Origin: Cladochytrium replicatum
Taxonomy: Eukaryota > Chytridiomycota > Chytridiomycetes > Cladochytriales > Cladochytriaceae
Reading direction: 5' to 3'
NCBI GenBank assembly: GCA_025526935.1
Contig: JAHLKD010000005.1
Span: 186,001 to 250,000, forward strand
Length of the DNA: 64,000 nt
A model generated the notes under the pieces. That model saw only the letters and a program-made list of their open reading frames with translations, had not been told where the DNA came from and searched no databases. The translations under genes and the position numbers were made by a program. Below are positions 31,601 through 43,731 of the stretch, one piece after another (position 1 is the stretch's first letter; every line of letters starts with the position of its first letter).

Positions 31601-34133
31601 TGGGGAAGGGCCAGGTAATTTGGGTCGTTTGTGGCAAGGTTCAAAAGTGCGACAGCATGATCAATCAATCCATACCGCTCCACTTGCTCCACTCGCTCCA
31701 TTATCCAACTCAAAACTTTCTTCTGTGTCGTCGGGTACTCTTCACTCTCAACAAGCATTAGCGACGTGCTGTCCGAAACGTCCGTGATTTGACCACCCCA
31801 ATCTTCGTCCTCTTCGCTCCATCCAGCAAACGCTTTTGCGTCTTCTGTTTCGCACCAGTCCCCTTTTCGCCTCCACGGGATGCTCCGCCATCGACCTTCT
31901 CGGCCACCGCCATCATCGTCGCTCCCATCTCCAGGATCCACTCTTGGAATGAGCTCCCAGTACGCGCTAGGGTCCTGCCACTCTGGCAAGAAACTGAGAA
32001 TTACGAATCGGTGCTTCAGTAAAATGCGGGAATGCCGAGAGAACAGCACCGATAAACCACGCACATCGCCACGAGAGGCACATTCAGCGGCAATCACAAC
32101 CATCCTGGTTCTAAGGAACTTCCTGAAGCTGTCACTAAAGTTCTCGAGTTTGTCTTGTGCAGGCAAGGTTGTGGAAAGCCGGTTCATCGCACAGAAAGTC
32201 TCGAGCCTGTCCGAAAGCCAAAATAGCTTCAACCTATCCAAACTCCATTTTTGAGGATCATCGGCTTCAACTGGGACAGAAGCAGGGATACTTTTCGAAA
32301 TCGTCGATTCTTCCACTGATCCATCGCCAGTATTCGCCCTAGAAACTCGCGCTGATCTATTCTCAATCACCTCGGCAATCGCCTCCTCAAGACGCTGGAT
32401 CTCAGCCAGCACGTTGTTCAGCGAAACATGCTCGGCCGTCACGTCGATCGCTACGTCCAAACATCGCCGCATCACGTTTGGTTCTGGTAGAATCGTCTCC
32501 AGAATTGATTGAACCACCCACGCTGGCTGTGACTCCGATAATTCCTTAAGAACCGCCGCAGCCCAGTCGGCATGTCGATCTGTAAGTAAATTTGCCAAAA
32601 GAATGGAGTCTGACGCTTCAATGAGCTCCGACCAAATCTCTCGCAAGAGGGATTGGAAGTCCAACTTGTACGAGACACAAGTAGATTTTGCTGCATCAAG
32701 ATCGAATGCAAGAATTTTTCGTCTAGCAAGCTGTACAGGACTGACCATAGTCAGCGTTCGCAAAACAGATTCAGGAGGCAGATGCTTTTCGGGGGCCTTT
32801 ACGAGGGCCAACAGAGCAGATCTTGAATGATCTCAATGAGCAATTCAAACGCAGAATACGAGAATCGGACCTACCCTTCTGTAAGAGCATTAGAAATACT
32901 TTGGAAAAGCCCAGATACGGATGGCCTTCCCTCGTTCTTTGGCGCCACATTCTCGCTAAGGATGATAGCAACTTCCTTTCCAGCGCATGTAACTTCGTTC
33001 CAACCGTTTCGTTCACCTTCTACCTTGCAAATCCAGCCTACTTCAGCCGAATCTCCTTCAGGTATCCTGATCAACCCGACGACATCTTCAAAGCAGAGAA
33101 CAATACAGGAGGGATGATCTCCCCAGAAGTGAACTTCTAGTAACCTCCCTTGGGCGTCCAACCATCCACGAACTACTGAAGGGGGGAATGAACGGGTCAC
33201 CGCTACTTGCATTGAGTTGATAGACCAAAGAGCAACGCTTGCGTCAACTGACGATGTGATGATCGTGTTATCGATCCCATCCGCACTATTGACCAAATTG
33301 ATGTTCGACTGAGTTGCAGTCATCTCAATGCGTTCACCATCCACCAGCTTCCAAACGGCTGCACCAAATCCACCGAAAACCACTGACCCAGCCGATGCGC
33401 AAACGAAACCTGGAATCACTCGCCCAACAGCTGCATTTCGACTCATGTTCCACCCGCCTTGGTCAGTCCAACTATCTCCCTCAATTTTCCACACGTCAAT
33501 CAGACCGTCGACTCGAATTCCGGTTACAACGCGCTCATCCTCCAGCAGTTGAAGCCCCACGTACGGAACTTCTCCAGCAGATCCGTCCGAATCCGGGTAC
33601 GAGCCTACCAAGTGACTTCGTAGCCTTCTCTGCCCTCCAAATGGCGCTACAACTCTTCCGTCCGCACCGACGATACCCACGTGGCCCTTCGCGTTTGCAA
33701 CTGCTAGCAATTTTCCCCCCTTGTCTCCCCACGCGCAAACACACCATCGCGGATCCAAATCCTCGCAAATCCTGCCGCCTTGAGCTTGCTGACTCCCACT
33801 ACCCACCAACACCGTCTCAGCAACGGCACTGGCGAATCCGGACGAGCGGCTCCGAATCGAGATTGAAACGCTCCCGGATGAGTCGAGCGGCGTCAGAGTT
33901 GCAAGCAGTTGTTGGCATTTTGATAGTGCAAGACGCTTCGGATGGAGTGATTTGTGGAGATGGTGTGGGATCGCGGACGGAAAAGCGGCCGAGATTGAAG
34001 AGTGGAGGACCACTTGGGATGTGTGATTCGGACACTTTGAGGCGTAATCGGAGAATTTCTCTGGTTCCAGAGGATGCTCCACACAGTCGTAGAGCTTCGG
34101 CAGCCCATCCGAGGGGAGATTTAACACCTCCAT
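25615..34133 (-). CDS. NBAS/Sec39-family ER tether subunit (Dsl1/NRZ complex)
   Basis: Thirteen exons (34133-32875, 32821-30402, 30338-30179, 30126-28884, 28831-28340, 28282-28139, 28090-27756, 27711-27541, 27491-27395, 27343-27242, 27192-26587, 26540-26172, 26118-25615) join in frame to about 2633 residues; human NBAS has 2371. The N-terminal 420 residues look like a beta-propeller (repeated GLIDVWKIEGDSW-type strands). The rest is alpha-helical, with the Sec39-like region in exons 2-4 (ALELCQ-type helices, MAYDCLQVHPFSPAIKAE). NBAS/Sec39 works with Zw10/Tip20 and Rint1/Dsl1 in tethering Golgi-to-ER COPI vesicles. The first in-frame ATG is at 34133; a similar-looking frame extends about 60 nt upstream without ATG, so a short 5' exon may be missed. 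Introns are 44-63 nt. Confidence 0.82.
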
Positions 34134-34707
34134 TAAGCAAGAATCCTTCAAAAAGTTGTCGGCACGTGACAATACGAGGGTGTCAGGATCGTTTTGAAGT
34201 TACAGGACAAAGAGGACATAGGGGGGACCCCAAGCGAGATATTACTCGCTCAATCCACTGAGGGCAATTGAACAAAGATGGGACAATCTATTGAAGAAGC
34301 ATGGACAACTACAAATGAATATCATTTCACCGCACATCAAATGAACGCAGGAAAACAGAGAGATCCAATTAGGTAGACTGCATAGGAGCGGCTGAAATTA
34401 CCGGATGCAACAGATCTTAACAATGGAAAAAAGAACTAAAACTAAAAGCATGTTTAAATCGAGAAGTGAGCTTTGAGTGTCCCGCTGCTTCCAAAGTATG
34501 CACTGAAAAGAATACTAAAAGGCGAAATTGAAGGGATCTCGAACAAATGTAGGTCTGCGTTCATATGAAGAGGAGCATAAAGGGGCCACACTAATAGTTA
34601 GAGAAAGAAAAGATGGCGGAAAGAATGGGATCATGGACATCAGGTTGCAAGTCACGATCGAGACAAAAAAATGCGGGTACAGAGAGAAAAGACTGCGCCG
34701 TGTTCGA
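34134..34707. other. Intergenic (Ras 3' end to NBAS-like start)
   Basis: No gene was found. It should hold the NBAS-like promoter and perhaps an unrecognised short first exon. Confidence 0.35.
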
Positions 34708-35497
34708 TCAGAGGACCAAGCACTTCTTTGATCGGCTGCGGCCATTTGCAGGTCGCCCATTTGCCTTCGATGGTCGAGAGTTGCGGTCGTTGTACTGGTT
34801 GTACCTTCGAATCTATAAAATGCGAGATATCTCAATTAACAATCACGAAATATAACGAATAGTGCAACATACCTCCTGTACCAATGCGAAGAATGCATCG
34901 TCAACACGAATCCTGTTCTTTGCCGAAGTCTCAATAAATTGGCAACCAAACTGACGAGCGAGTGCATCTCCCTCCTGATACGAAACTCTCCTCTCGTGCT
35001 CAAGATCGCACTTGTTACCGATGATGACAATTGGGTACCAGTCCTTATCCTTCACACGAAGAATTTGTTGGTAGAACATGTTAATTTCCTGGAACGAGTT
35101 GCGGGAGGTAATGCTGTAGACGCAGAGAAAACCTTCACCGGTACGCATGTACTGCTCTAATAACATAAACGCAAATCGTAAGGCGGTTGTTCATACTGGT
35201 GTTCGCTCGGCCCCCCGATAGCAGCAACTTTGAGCAGAGCCCATATGCCCCCTTCCCTCTAAGTTTAATAAACCCACCTCGCATAGCGGAGTACTCCTCT
35301 TGCCCAGCAGTGTCAAGCACATCCAAGAGCGCCACCTCGTCCTGGATTACACACTGCTTCCTGTAAGAGTCCTCGATAGTCGGGTCGTACTCGTCAACGA
35401 AGTGTGACTGGATAAACTGAATAGTGAGGGCAGACTTGCCCACACCACCTCCACCAACCACAACCAACTTGTACTCGCGAACGTATTGTTGTGCCAT
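34708..35497 (-). CDS. Ras-family small GTPase
   Basis: Three exons (35497-35278, 35156-34873, 34812-34708) give 202 residues. All G boxes are present: P-loop [13 protein letters not shown], effector loop [32 protein letters not shown] and ETSAKN. The C-terminal hypervariable region is basic and Asn/Arg-rich and ends in the CaaX box CLVL, whose final Leu favours geranylgeranylation over farnesylation. The residue at the Ras-12 position is Gly, as in wild type. The sequence is of the classical Ras/Ras1 type that drives cAMP and MAPK signalling in fungi. The intron after SAMR splits the switch II region. Confidence 0.96.
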
Positions 35498-36110
35498 ACT
35501 GATTTAAGAGACGAATAGTGCCTAGAGACAACGATGAGCGTTCAGACAATGGTTAACTAGGAGTGGTAACAAAAGAACGGGGCATCGGCTCCGCATGGAT
35601 TAATATCCGGAAGTTTGGTACATAACAAAATCTCGGAAAACAAACTGCCGACCATGCAAGGCCATTACAGATAATGACGGCGCGGACGTACCTTTTCTAA
35701 TAGGGTAGCTGGGGACTTCAATGGAGCTTTTCGCACGGCAGATGACTAGTAATTTGTGTGGCTCCTGTTTAGCGACTGTCAAATAAGGAGTTCGGTGGCT
35801 GTCCTTTGGCGGGAAAAAGGAGCACAATTTTTTTGGTTTTGGGTGAAGACGGGCTGGATTTGGAAATGGACCGGGATCAAAAGGGCCGGGCTTTATAAAG
35901 GATCTCTTGTGGAATGCTTTTTGAAGCGAATGTGAACATCAGCCCTTGGCTTTGACCTTCCTGCCCGTACAACCAACACCGAGATATTTCTATTGGTGGC
36001 AAACGTTTATTGTTGTCCAGCTTCACCTTCCCTGCACAATCCATTGACCTTACATTACTCCATACGAAATGAGCAAGGAATGAAAAAGGACCCCCCATTG
36101 ACGACATTAT
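35498..36110. other. Intergenic upstream of Ras
   Basis: A long pyrimidine/AT-mixed stretch presumably contains the Ras promoter and the 3' UTR of the hydrolase gene. No supported coding or RNA gene was found. Confidence 0.35.
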
Positions 36111-37407
36111 TCATAAAACAGATCGCTTTAATATCCAATCACCCCATGCCTTTATTACCATCACTTTCTCCCCAGGCTCATTATGACCTAAGCTTCGATC
36201 AGACGGTTAAAACGATATAAAAGTTGGCGCATACATTCGTGGCATAAGTTTTCAAAAATTTGTACGGTCTTATCTTGTACACATAGCAACCCGTGAAACC
36301 TTTTCGTACCTGCTGGACTGACAAAAGGAGATTAAGGCGTTCCCCAAATCACAGCAGGCAATCAAACTCACAGCGTCATAATGTCGGCACTCCCGTGGGT
36401 CAAGAACACTGGCGTTCTGAACGTTAAACCTCCTTGCGACATCAACACCACTTGCCACTGCGCAATCGCATGCGCTTTACAAAAGTATGTGAGAAAACTA
36501 TTGATCTCCGTCTGATGCAGCTGTACCTGTCTCAATGCTCAACGACGCATGAGTGTATGGATCCTCTTCGTAAGCCCTTCGCACCTCTACGCTTGAGCAT
36601 AAGTTTGTTCCCTCTGTTACGTAATTACTCAAATCATGCCTCAAAGTCTCGCCCATGTGTCACGTACCCAAAGAGCTTCCTGAAATGAAGGTAGGGATAA
36701 CCCACCGAGCAGCTGAAAGCGCGAGCCGTGTAGGATACGTTATCCCAACATCGAGAGCGGCACCTGCAGTTCTCCCATCAAACAAAAGTCCCAGCACAGC
36801 CTTTAAATCCGTCATACTTGAAGCAACCACTCCGCAGACGTCTTCGGAGAACTTGAACGCATAGACCAAAGCGATAAGACCACCCAAGCTCTGAAACGCC
36901 GCAGTTAGCAACACCGCTATCACGTATCATGCATTGTCGTTCCTTACATGACCAAATATGAAATGCTTCACATTCGGAACCCGTACTCTCCGCGTGACAT
37001 CCCGCAGATCCTTCAAAGTATCTTCGAGTCCGTTTCCAAGATGCCCGGGTACTTGCTTCCAGTCTGCAAGCCTGCCTCTAGAAGTCCGTCCATGCCCGCG
37101 CTGATCTATTCCTTGCACTTTGATCCCGCTGGCAGCCCACGCACTGAACACATGGTCATACCGTCTAATGTGCTTCATTATTGGTGTAATCGAGCTCGAA
37201 ATTATGCTTGTGATCCAACGGTGTTATCGCAAAACTTACGTCACCTAGGCCGTGCACGGCAGTAACAGTGGCTAGTACTTTTCTATCTGGCTAATGTTGA
37301 TACGGTTCAGCCGAGCAGGCATAAAGCGGAAGTTACCACACCTCCCATTGAGCCATGTAGAGCTCTGTCCCATCGCAGGCTTCAACCCAACCGTCACAGA
37401 ATCTCAT
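36111..37407 (-). CDS. Alpha/beta hydrolase, monoacylglycerol lipase-like (Yju3/MGL)
   Basis: Eight exons (37407-37342, about 37281-37240, 37172-36948, 36890-36668, 36586-36527, 36474-36372, 36317-36235, 36187-36111) encode about 292 residues. Blocks are DGWVEACDGTELYMAQWE, AVHGLGDHIRRYDHVF, IDQRGHGRTSR, the nucleophile elbow FGHSLGG (Ser codon at the start of exon 4), TPVFLTHGSADIMT (acid residue) and CHECHNEPGEK (His). These match MGL-type lipases that split monoacylglycerols. One junction is odd: exon 1 to exon 2 is off by one base at a run of four A (37279-37282), so with the obvious splice sites the frame breaks there. All later junctions are clean. The start ATG at 37407 is the first one in frame with exon 1. 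Confidence 0.82.
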
Positions 37408-37697
37408 CACGAAGCCACAATATGGTGCTTTGCAATTGACATTTTCGTTAATTCCAGTCAAATAAATGAGGATTGATTCCTGAAAGGGCAGCTCATAGAA
37501 TTGAGAAAGCTTCTAATTGACAAGGAGATAAAAAGTGCCGAAGGTGTGGAGCAAAAAGATAAACTCACTGAAACGACAAACAGATCAAATGCATGTCTGC
37601 AGGACAGCTTTTACGTACAAACTTAAAGCCCGACACAACGATTGGGGGGAAAAAGTTGGTGGATGTTCTGTTGCAATTGTGAAAGCTAAAATGCGAA

Positions 37698-39416
37698 CTA
37701 CGCAGACGACTTTTCTTCGCCCTTGAGCTCCAGCGTGCTCGCACGGACTCGCTCCATTCCCTTTGCGTTCGGGATCAGCCAGATCGCAACGCATCCAATC
37801 GCACTGACGGCGGTCATAGTCCACACGCTTGCCCGTACTCCAATCCTTCGGTCGGCGTTGGACGAGTTGATGGCGTCAAGCACCAGAATCAGAATCATCG
37901 AGGTGCCTTGTGCGAGCAGCCACATGACACCGCTGGTAACACCTTCCTCCATACCGTGCTGTGCTATCGCATCGAGCTGAAGCTTCCGGTGCTCGTTCGG
38001 GGTCGCTGACTCGAAACGCTCACGGTGCTTGAGCACGATGTCTTTGGCGTCAAGTTTTCCAATTGCGGCACCGAGTTCGAGAGCGGCGGGAAGCATGATG
38101 AACGAGGCGATACCGAGGAGTGCGCAGGAGATGGCGACAGCAGGCGTGATTCCGGGGATGCACGCGACAATGGCGAAGAATCCATACATGAGCTTTAGGA
38201 TACATATTGTGAGTAAACCTAGTTGCGAAGGTCAGACGTCTGAGACACACCACTGTGCTGGTATAGCCGGACTTGAGAACAAGCAGATGCTTGAATGTCC
38301 TGTCGATAAACCATCCCGAAAAACCAGCTGAAATCGTTCCGATAACAATCAGCAATGCAGCGCAAATAGATCCGTCAATCTGTGAAAAAAAAGGCCTTAG
38401 CATGTGGACATTTTCGGAGTTGTTTGGTTCCTACTCACCTCGGTGTATTCGAACGCCAGAATGAATTGAGTCAACAAAGTGCCCATCGCGGTGAAAAGTC
38501 CGATTGCGACAGTGAAGGAAAGGCTCAACTTTACATACTCGGGCACCGAGAAGAGAATCCGTACATCCAAAAGCGTAAGGCCCCAGTTGTTCTTCTTTGC
38601 GGGGTCCTTCTCCTTTTTGAATGCAAAGCGATCTGCAAGTTCTGGCGGGTTTCTAGCCAAGAAAATGGTGGGAATGGTTACGACCGCCATCATTATAGTT
38701 TGAACAAGAGCCTTTGCGTTTGAATCAAAGATCATTGCTTTCTTTGATAAATCTGGATGATGTCAGAACTTACGTAGGTTGGGATGTCGGCGACCGTGGT
38801 GACGATAAGAGGCCCGATAAGATAACCAACAAAGGAGCCAAACGAGTTGCATGTGGACATGATCGCGTTGGGGAGCCCTCGCTCGTGAGAGCCGAACCAG
38901 ATGCCAGCAATCTTCGTCGGAGCGTTGAGGACAAAAGGCTGACCGAGACCATTGAAAACTTGGCCGACGTATGCGATTCCCAAGGATGCAGGGGCAGGGG
39001 CGAACGTTGCCAAGTACTTGGCAAGAGAACCGATGACTTGAAGCACAGCACCGATGATCAGCTAAACAAAGGATTAACTGGATATAACACTGTCTGCGTG
39101 GCATGCGTACCGAAGCACGAGGTCCGTGGTCATCGAGCACTTTGCTGGAGAAAATAGCGCCAGGGATGAACATGAAGGTATAAACAATGGCCATGTAGTT
39201 AATTCCAGATAGCGATGTGTTGAAGAAGTCTGCAGTCTGCTGTGGAACGGGGGCAAACCCGACAGACATGGCTCCGGTGATGACGTCCAAGATAGCGCAT
39301 ATGGCGACTTGAAGTGCGCGAGAGCGCTTTCGGTTTACGCTAACTGCTGGACCAGCAGCTGCATCGGCGGCGGTCGGTGGAGCAGTGTCGGTCACCTCGA
39401 TCTCAGCTTTCGCCAT
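37698..39416 (-). CDS. Major Facilitator transporter, SLC49/FLVCR-like
   Basis: Five exons (39416-39111, 39061-38774, 38741-38439, 38379-38251, 38192-37698) join in frame to 506 residues with about 12 hydrophobic segments. Conserved stretches include GQVFNGLGQPFVLNAPTKIA, WFGSHERGLPNAIMS and the loop NAKALVQTIMM. The NAPTKIA...WFG...ERG pattern is that of the SLC49 group (FLVCR/DIRC2), whose animal members move heme, choline or pyridoxine. The fungal substrate is unknown. The N-terminus is a short cytosolic Ala-rich tail. Family assignment is from motif memory and less certain than the MFS fold itself. Confidence 0.75.
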
Positions 39417-40939
39417 TGCAGAGAAGATTTGGAGGCCGTGGGGAAATATTTGAGTCTGGTGATGATTTTTGATATATGAGAGTGGCGCTGTAAAGGGGTT
39501 GATAAAGGGTTCGATGGAATGTAACAGACACCAACACAACCACAAACCACAAACCGGACGTTAGAGTCAAGAAAAGAAGTTACCGTGGCTGGATGCAAGC
39601 GATGCAGTGGCTCCACTGTACATGGATGCCTTCAAACGCTCCAAGGCGGGTTAGTTGGTGGACAAATTTTCTCTGGTTGATCAGCTGACCTGAAATGCAT
39701 GTGTCGTTTGGTCGTGTGATCGCCAGCTCTCACAGCTTACTAATCATACACATACATATCTCGGAAAGCATCTTGAATTATTTCGTGGCACAACGACTTT
39801 AAAATGTTGAATGTCCCTGCGAATCCAAGGGGTCGATCGCTAATGGATGGCATATCCAGTTGATCATAGATATCTGATGGATATTGAAGAAGAATGCCAT
39901 TCCATCTCGGACAAACATACAATCAACGCATGTTCTTATCCTTTTAACTGTCAGATGGTGACAGGCTCGGACCAACGTGTTCGTCAACTTGGAAAAATTC
40001 ATTAGATCTTGATCCTTCTAAGATTGCACTAAAGTTGTGAAAAAGTCCATTGACCTCATTCTCCCCACCATATCAAATCCCCCTCGCTGATCCAACCCCA
40101 CTGCTCTTTCCCTAAATGCTTCTGTTAACACGGAATTGGAATGTGCTCAGTAATCACTCATGGTACAACTTAATGTTTCAGTCTTCGTCCGGTTGGACCT
40201 GCGCAGATTTATGTGGCGGATGGTTTCGCCTGTATCTCACGGTCAATGCGCAATCATGTGCATTTATGTGTAGTATGGTTTCGAATGTATTTCACGATGA
40301 ACGAGCTTTGTGCATCGCACTGGTTGAGGTTACTGAGGTAACTGCCGCACATAGAACCTGGTTGGCCAACCTGCAGTCACTCTCGCCTCAAGTCACTCTG
40401 GCTATGAATACCGCACAGAGGTGAATTCCGATATAAATGCAAACTCGCCGATGGTGATGAAAGAACAAATGTTGGCGATCATGAACGCCATGACCCCAGA
40501 CAACGTGCAATGCGAAAGCGTTTGGATTACCGACGTGCACCAAGCAGTGTCGAAAACGGCAATGGGGGCTGAGTACAAGAAAGCACACTTCCTCTTCGTA
40601 AGCTACACACGTTCCTCCGAAACTATCGGTAAAATGACCATTACTGACGGACAAAATTGTTAACACAAATAAAGTCTGGCAGACAGGCCAGCGGACGATC
40701 GTAGTAGAAAACTTTCCGGTGAGCATTTCGGGAATACAAAGACGCGATGTCGGGTGACTTGGAACTCTACCGCTCCTTACGAAGAGGGAAGTCGTGGCAT
40801 TAGGTTCAATTCCTAATCCAAGAAAACAGCCGTTTGAAACGTCGCAGCCAAGAAACGTAGCCAGCCTCCGCTACTGGAGCGGCCGCGGGGGATTATTCAA
40901 AAAGGGGAAATGTTTGGTCATTCAGCAAATTTTTGCCTA
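39417..40939. other. Intergenic, 1.5 kb; no supported gene
   Basis: Short open frames on both strands (for example 40421-40663 plus, 40388-40726 minus) overlap each other and show no domain. A T-arm-like sequence near 40800 was tested as a tRNA and rejected. Confidence 0.35.
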
Positions 40940-40963
40940 CACGTGCACGCGTACGCACACGTG
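40940..40963. promoter_or_regulatory. Paired CACGTG boxes upstream of the sugar transporter
   Basis: CACGTG occurs at 40940-40945 and again at 40958-40963, 18 bp apart from start to start, about 170-190 bp before the transporter ATG. A TATTTAAA-like element lies near 41093. CACGTG is the binding core of bHLH factors. That these sites control this gene is inference from position. Confidence 0.4.
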
Positions 40964-41132
40964 GTCCACCAATGCACACAATGCACACATGCACGATGAC
41001 TTAATATCTGGCATTGGTGAGAAAATTTGATTATTATAAATTAAGATACCACAAACAACACCAACGCCGCCTCCACATCGCAGTTGCTGAAGTATTTAAA
41101 AGGGGAAGCTCCCTCAGGAACACCATCTCACC

Positions 41133-42843
41133 ATGCCTTCCAACCAGGAGAACCGACGTGATGGCGAGCAGCAGGAGCCCGAGCCCTTCATTCTCCTCAG
41201 GGCACAAGCTCTTGACCCCAATGCCCCAAAATTGCACAGCCGATACATGATAAGAAACTGGATCGCTGTGTTGTACGCGATCTTCGCTTTGGCCAGTAAC
41301 GCTTACGATGCTTCCCTCGGTTGGAACTTGTCGCTTCTCAACACCTTCAAGCAAGATGTCGTTGGTGGTGACGCCTACAGTTTGGCCTCCATTGATGTGG
41401 CGTACGTATACTATTGGTGAATAGACCACCTGTGAACCCTATGCTCCACTTTCAGAAACAGCATCGGAGCATTCCTTGCTCCGTTCACCTACATGCCCCT
41501 TTTCGATGGTTTTGGCCGACGTCGTGGTGTTGTTATCGGAACTATCTTCGCTTTCATTGGAGTTTGCGTTCAAGTATTCGGAACTTTCGGTGCCAACCCC
41601 AACATTGCGTTCTTGTCTGGTCGTGTGATTAACCAGTTCGGAATTGCCATCGCTGGTGCTGTCGCTAACGCCGTAAGCTCCGCAACTTGAAAGTTACTAT
41701 CTAAGGCTGATCTGCTTATGCAAGTACGTCATGGAAATTTCCCACCCTGCCTGGCGTGGTTTCTTTGGTGGTCTCTTCGGAGGTGTTTGGGTCTGGGGAA
41801 TGTACCTCAACCAGTTCGTGATCTTGATCGCGTCTCTAACTCCCGAAACCCACTGGCAATGGAGGGTTCCTATCATGATCCAATTTGTGTGGGTTATCAT
41901 TATCGTCGCCATGTCGTTCTACGTTCCCGAGACCCCTCGCTGGCTTGTTCACATGGGCCGCGAAGAAGAAGCACGTCAGGTTATCATCAAATGGCAAGCG
42001 AATGACGATACAACCAACCCCATGATCGAAGCGCAGATGGAGGAACTCCGTGAGCTGGTTGCTACCGCCCCAAAGTTCACTTACCTTGGATCGATCAACC
42101 CCTTCCCGCTCTTCGCAAACCCCAACGTTCGTCGCCGCATGCTCATCATCACGATTACCACTTGGGGCTGGAAGTTGATCAACCTCGCACCAGCCGGCGG
42201 TGTCTTCACGACCCTTATCTACGATTTGATTGGCATCAACAACCCTACCGTCAAGCAAGGTCTCGATATTGGTGGTGACATATTCAGTGTTGTCGGTGGT
42301 TACTTTGGTTCCTTCGGTCCCGAACGCTACGGTCGTCGCAAGCTCCAGCTCTGGGGCTACGGTGGAGCTGCCATCTTCTCGCTCTTGATGGCTATCTTCT
42401 ACCAGCTCTTCGCCTCCAACCAATCGGTCATCGGCTTTGGTGTCGCATTCTTTGCGTCTAAGTACATCCTGGGTCTCTGGAACGCCATGGTTACTGCTCC
42501 GTCCGCGAACTTGTTCTTTGACGAAATCATGCCGTATGAACACCGTATGCGCACGCTTTTTGTTCAGCAGGTTGTCAGCTCCGCTATGGGCTTTGGAATT
42601 CCGTACCTCCAGGCGTTTATCTTTACTTTCTTGGGCGACTACAACTTCTACTGGGTGTTCGGGTACTCGGTTATCCAAGCTATCACTATCTACTTGCTCG
42701 TTCCTGAGACCAAGGGCCGTACCCTCGAACAAGTCGGAGAAATCTTCGACCACCACAAGTTCGTTACACATTCGCTCAAGATCCTCAAACTCAACGACGA
42801 GCTCGACCATGATCCTGACATGCAGGTCAAGGTTAAAGCTTAA
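41133..42843 (+). CDS. Sugar-porter family MFS transporter
   Basis: Three exons (41133-41401, 41456-41672, 41725-42843) give 534 residues with 12 hydrophobic segments. Sugar-porter marks are DGFGRRRG (loop 2-3), SHPAWRGFFGG, PETPRWLVHMGREEEAR (after TM6), ERYGRRK (loop 8-9) and PETKGRTLEQVGEIF at the C-terminus. The overall pattern, with a long soluble N-terminus and the LAPAGGVFTTLIYDLIG helix, resembles fungal lactose/disaccharide-permease-like members. The substrate cannot be read from sequence. It likely sits in the plasma membrane and works as a proton symporter. Confidence 0.92.
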
Positions 42844-43731
42844 GCTTGGTCACTAAACGTGGTTGATTTCCGCCTCGAAGACTTCAGGTTTCCTTTCCGC
42901 ACTTTGGAGATCTTTGCTTGACAGCTAGTATCAACTTTGCTTGCGCTTTATCTCATCACACGTTCCTCCCTTCTCTCGCTAATCTGCATCAAGGAAAGTT
43001 GGTTGTTGACATTGAACTCTGGCCTGCGGAATCAGCTTACAAAGATCTCTTTTTTCTCTTGTATTAACTCGCTTGATTTTTCTGAAAGGAGAGAACGCTT
43101 CACAAACGGCGCTTCTGTCATTTTCTCAAATGCTTCCGAGTAATTGTAAGATGATTCTATGAATGAACACTATACTTCAAATCGTAAGCCTGCCAGTTTG
43201 TTCGGTGCTTTCCAAGAGCACACGGGATACAACCAAGCCCTAAGAGACTAAAACCGAGCAGAAAAAACAATATGAAACCGTAAATGAAAACAACATGAAA
43301 TGGGGTATGAAAACATCAAAGCCAAAGGGAGAGAAGAACAAGATATGAAAGCGTAAATGAAAATATCTGTGAGTTACAAATAGTGAAAAGCAATCGAATA
43401 ATGGAGTTTCCGGTAGCATTTCCATCAAAAATCACCAAGAGCACACTGTGATATCGACGATTGGAAAAAACAGCAAAATTTTAGGACACAGAATACGATC
43501 AAAAAAGCAAAATACTAAATCTAGATGGAAGGGCAAAGGGGAATGCAGTAATTAGAGCAAAGCAAAGTAACACAATTAATGTGAAACGTATACGTCAAGA
43601 TAGAGCAAAGCGAAATGAAGACCACACAATGCGAAATATCGACAACGAACAGGGTAACAAGAAAGAACACCTTCCACGGACAAAAGGGACGGAGGCCGCC
43701 TCTATTGGGACAATCAACATCAAGGAGTTCT
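42844..43731. other. Intergenic, AT-rich, 0.89 kb
   Basis: The stretch lies between the convergent sugar transporter and aquaglyceroporin genes. From about 43240 to 43640 it is rich in A on the plus strand, with imprecise repeats of GAAAAxATATGAAA type. No gene was recognised. Confidence 0.4.

Noticed and set aside
33314-34261. Plus-strand frame of 315 codons
   Set aside because: It is antisense to the NBAS-like propeller exon and has a low-complexity composition from the opposite codons.
40755-40822. tRNA-like sequence (T-arm TTAGG-TTCAATT-CCTAA near 40800, partly matching acceptor strands)
   Set aside because: The D-arm and anticodon stem cannot be folded and the GG/GTAG consensus of the D-loop is lacking on both strands.
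41836-42810. Minus-strand frame of 324 codons, acidic
   Set aside because: It is a shadow of exon 3 of the sugar transporter with no domain of its own.
43240-43440. Possible array of short AT-rich repeats
   Set aside because: The ATGAAA-like pieces are irregular in spacing and sequence, and fit simple A-rich intergenic DNA.
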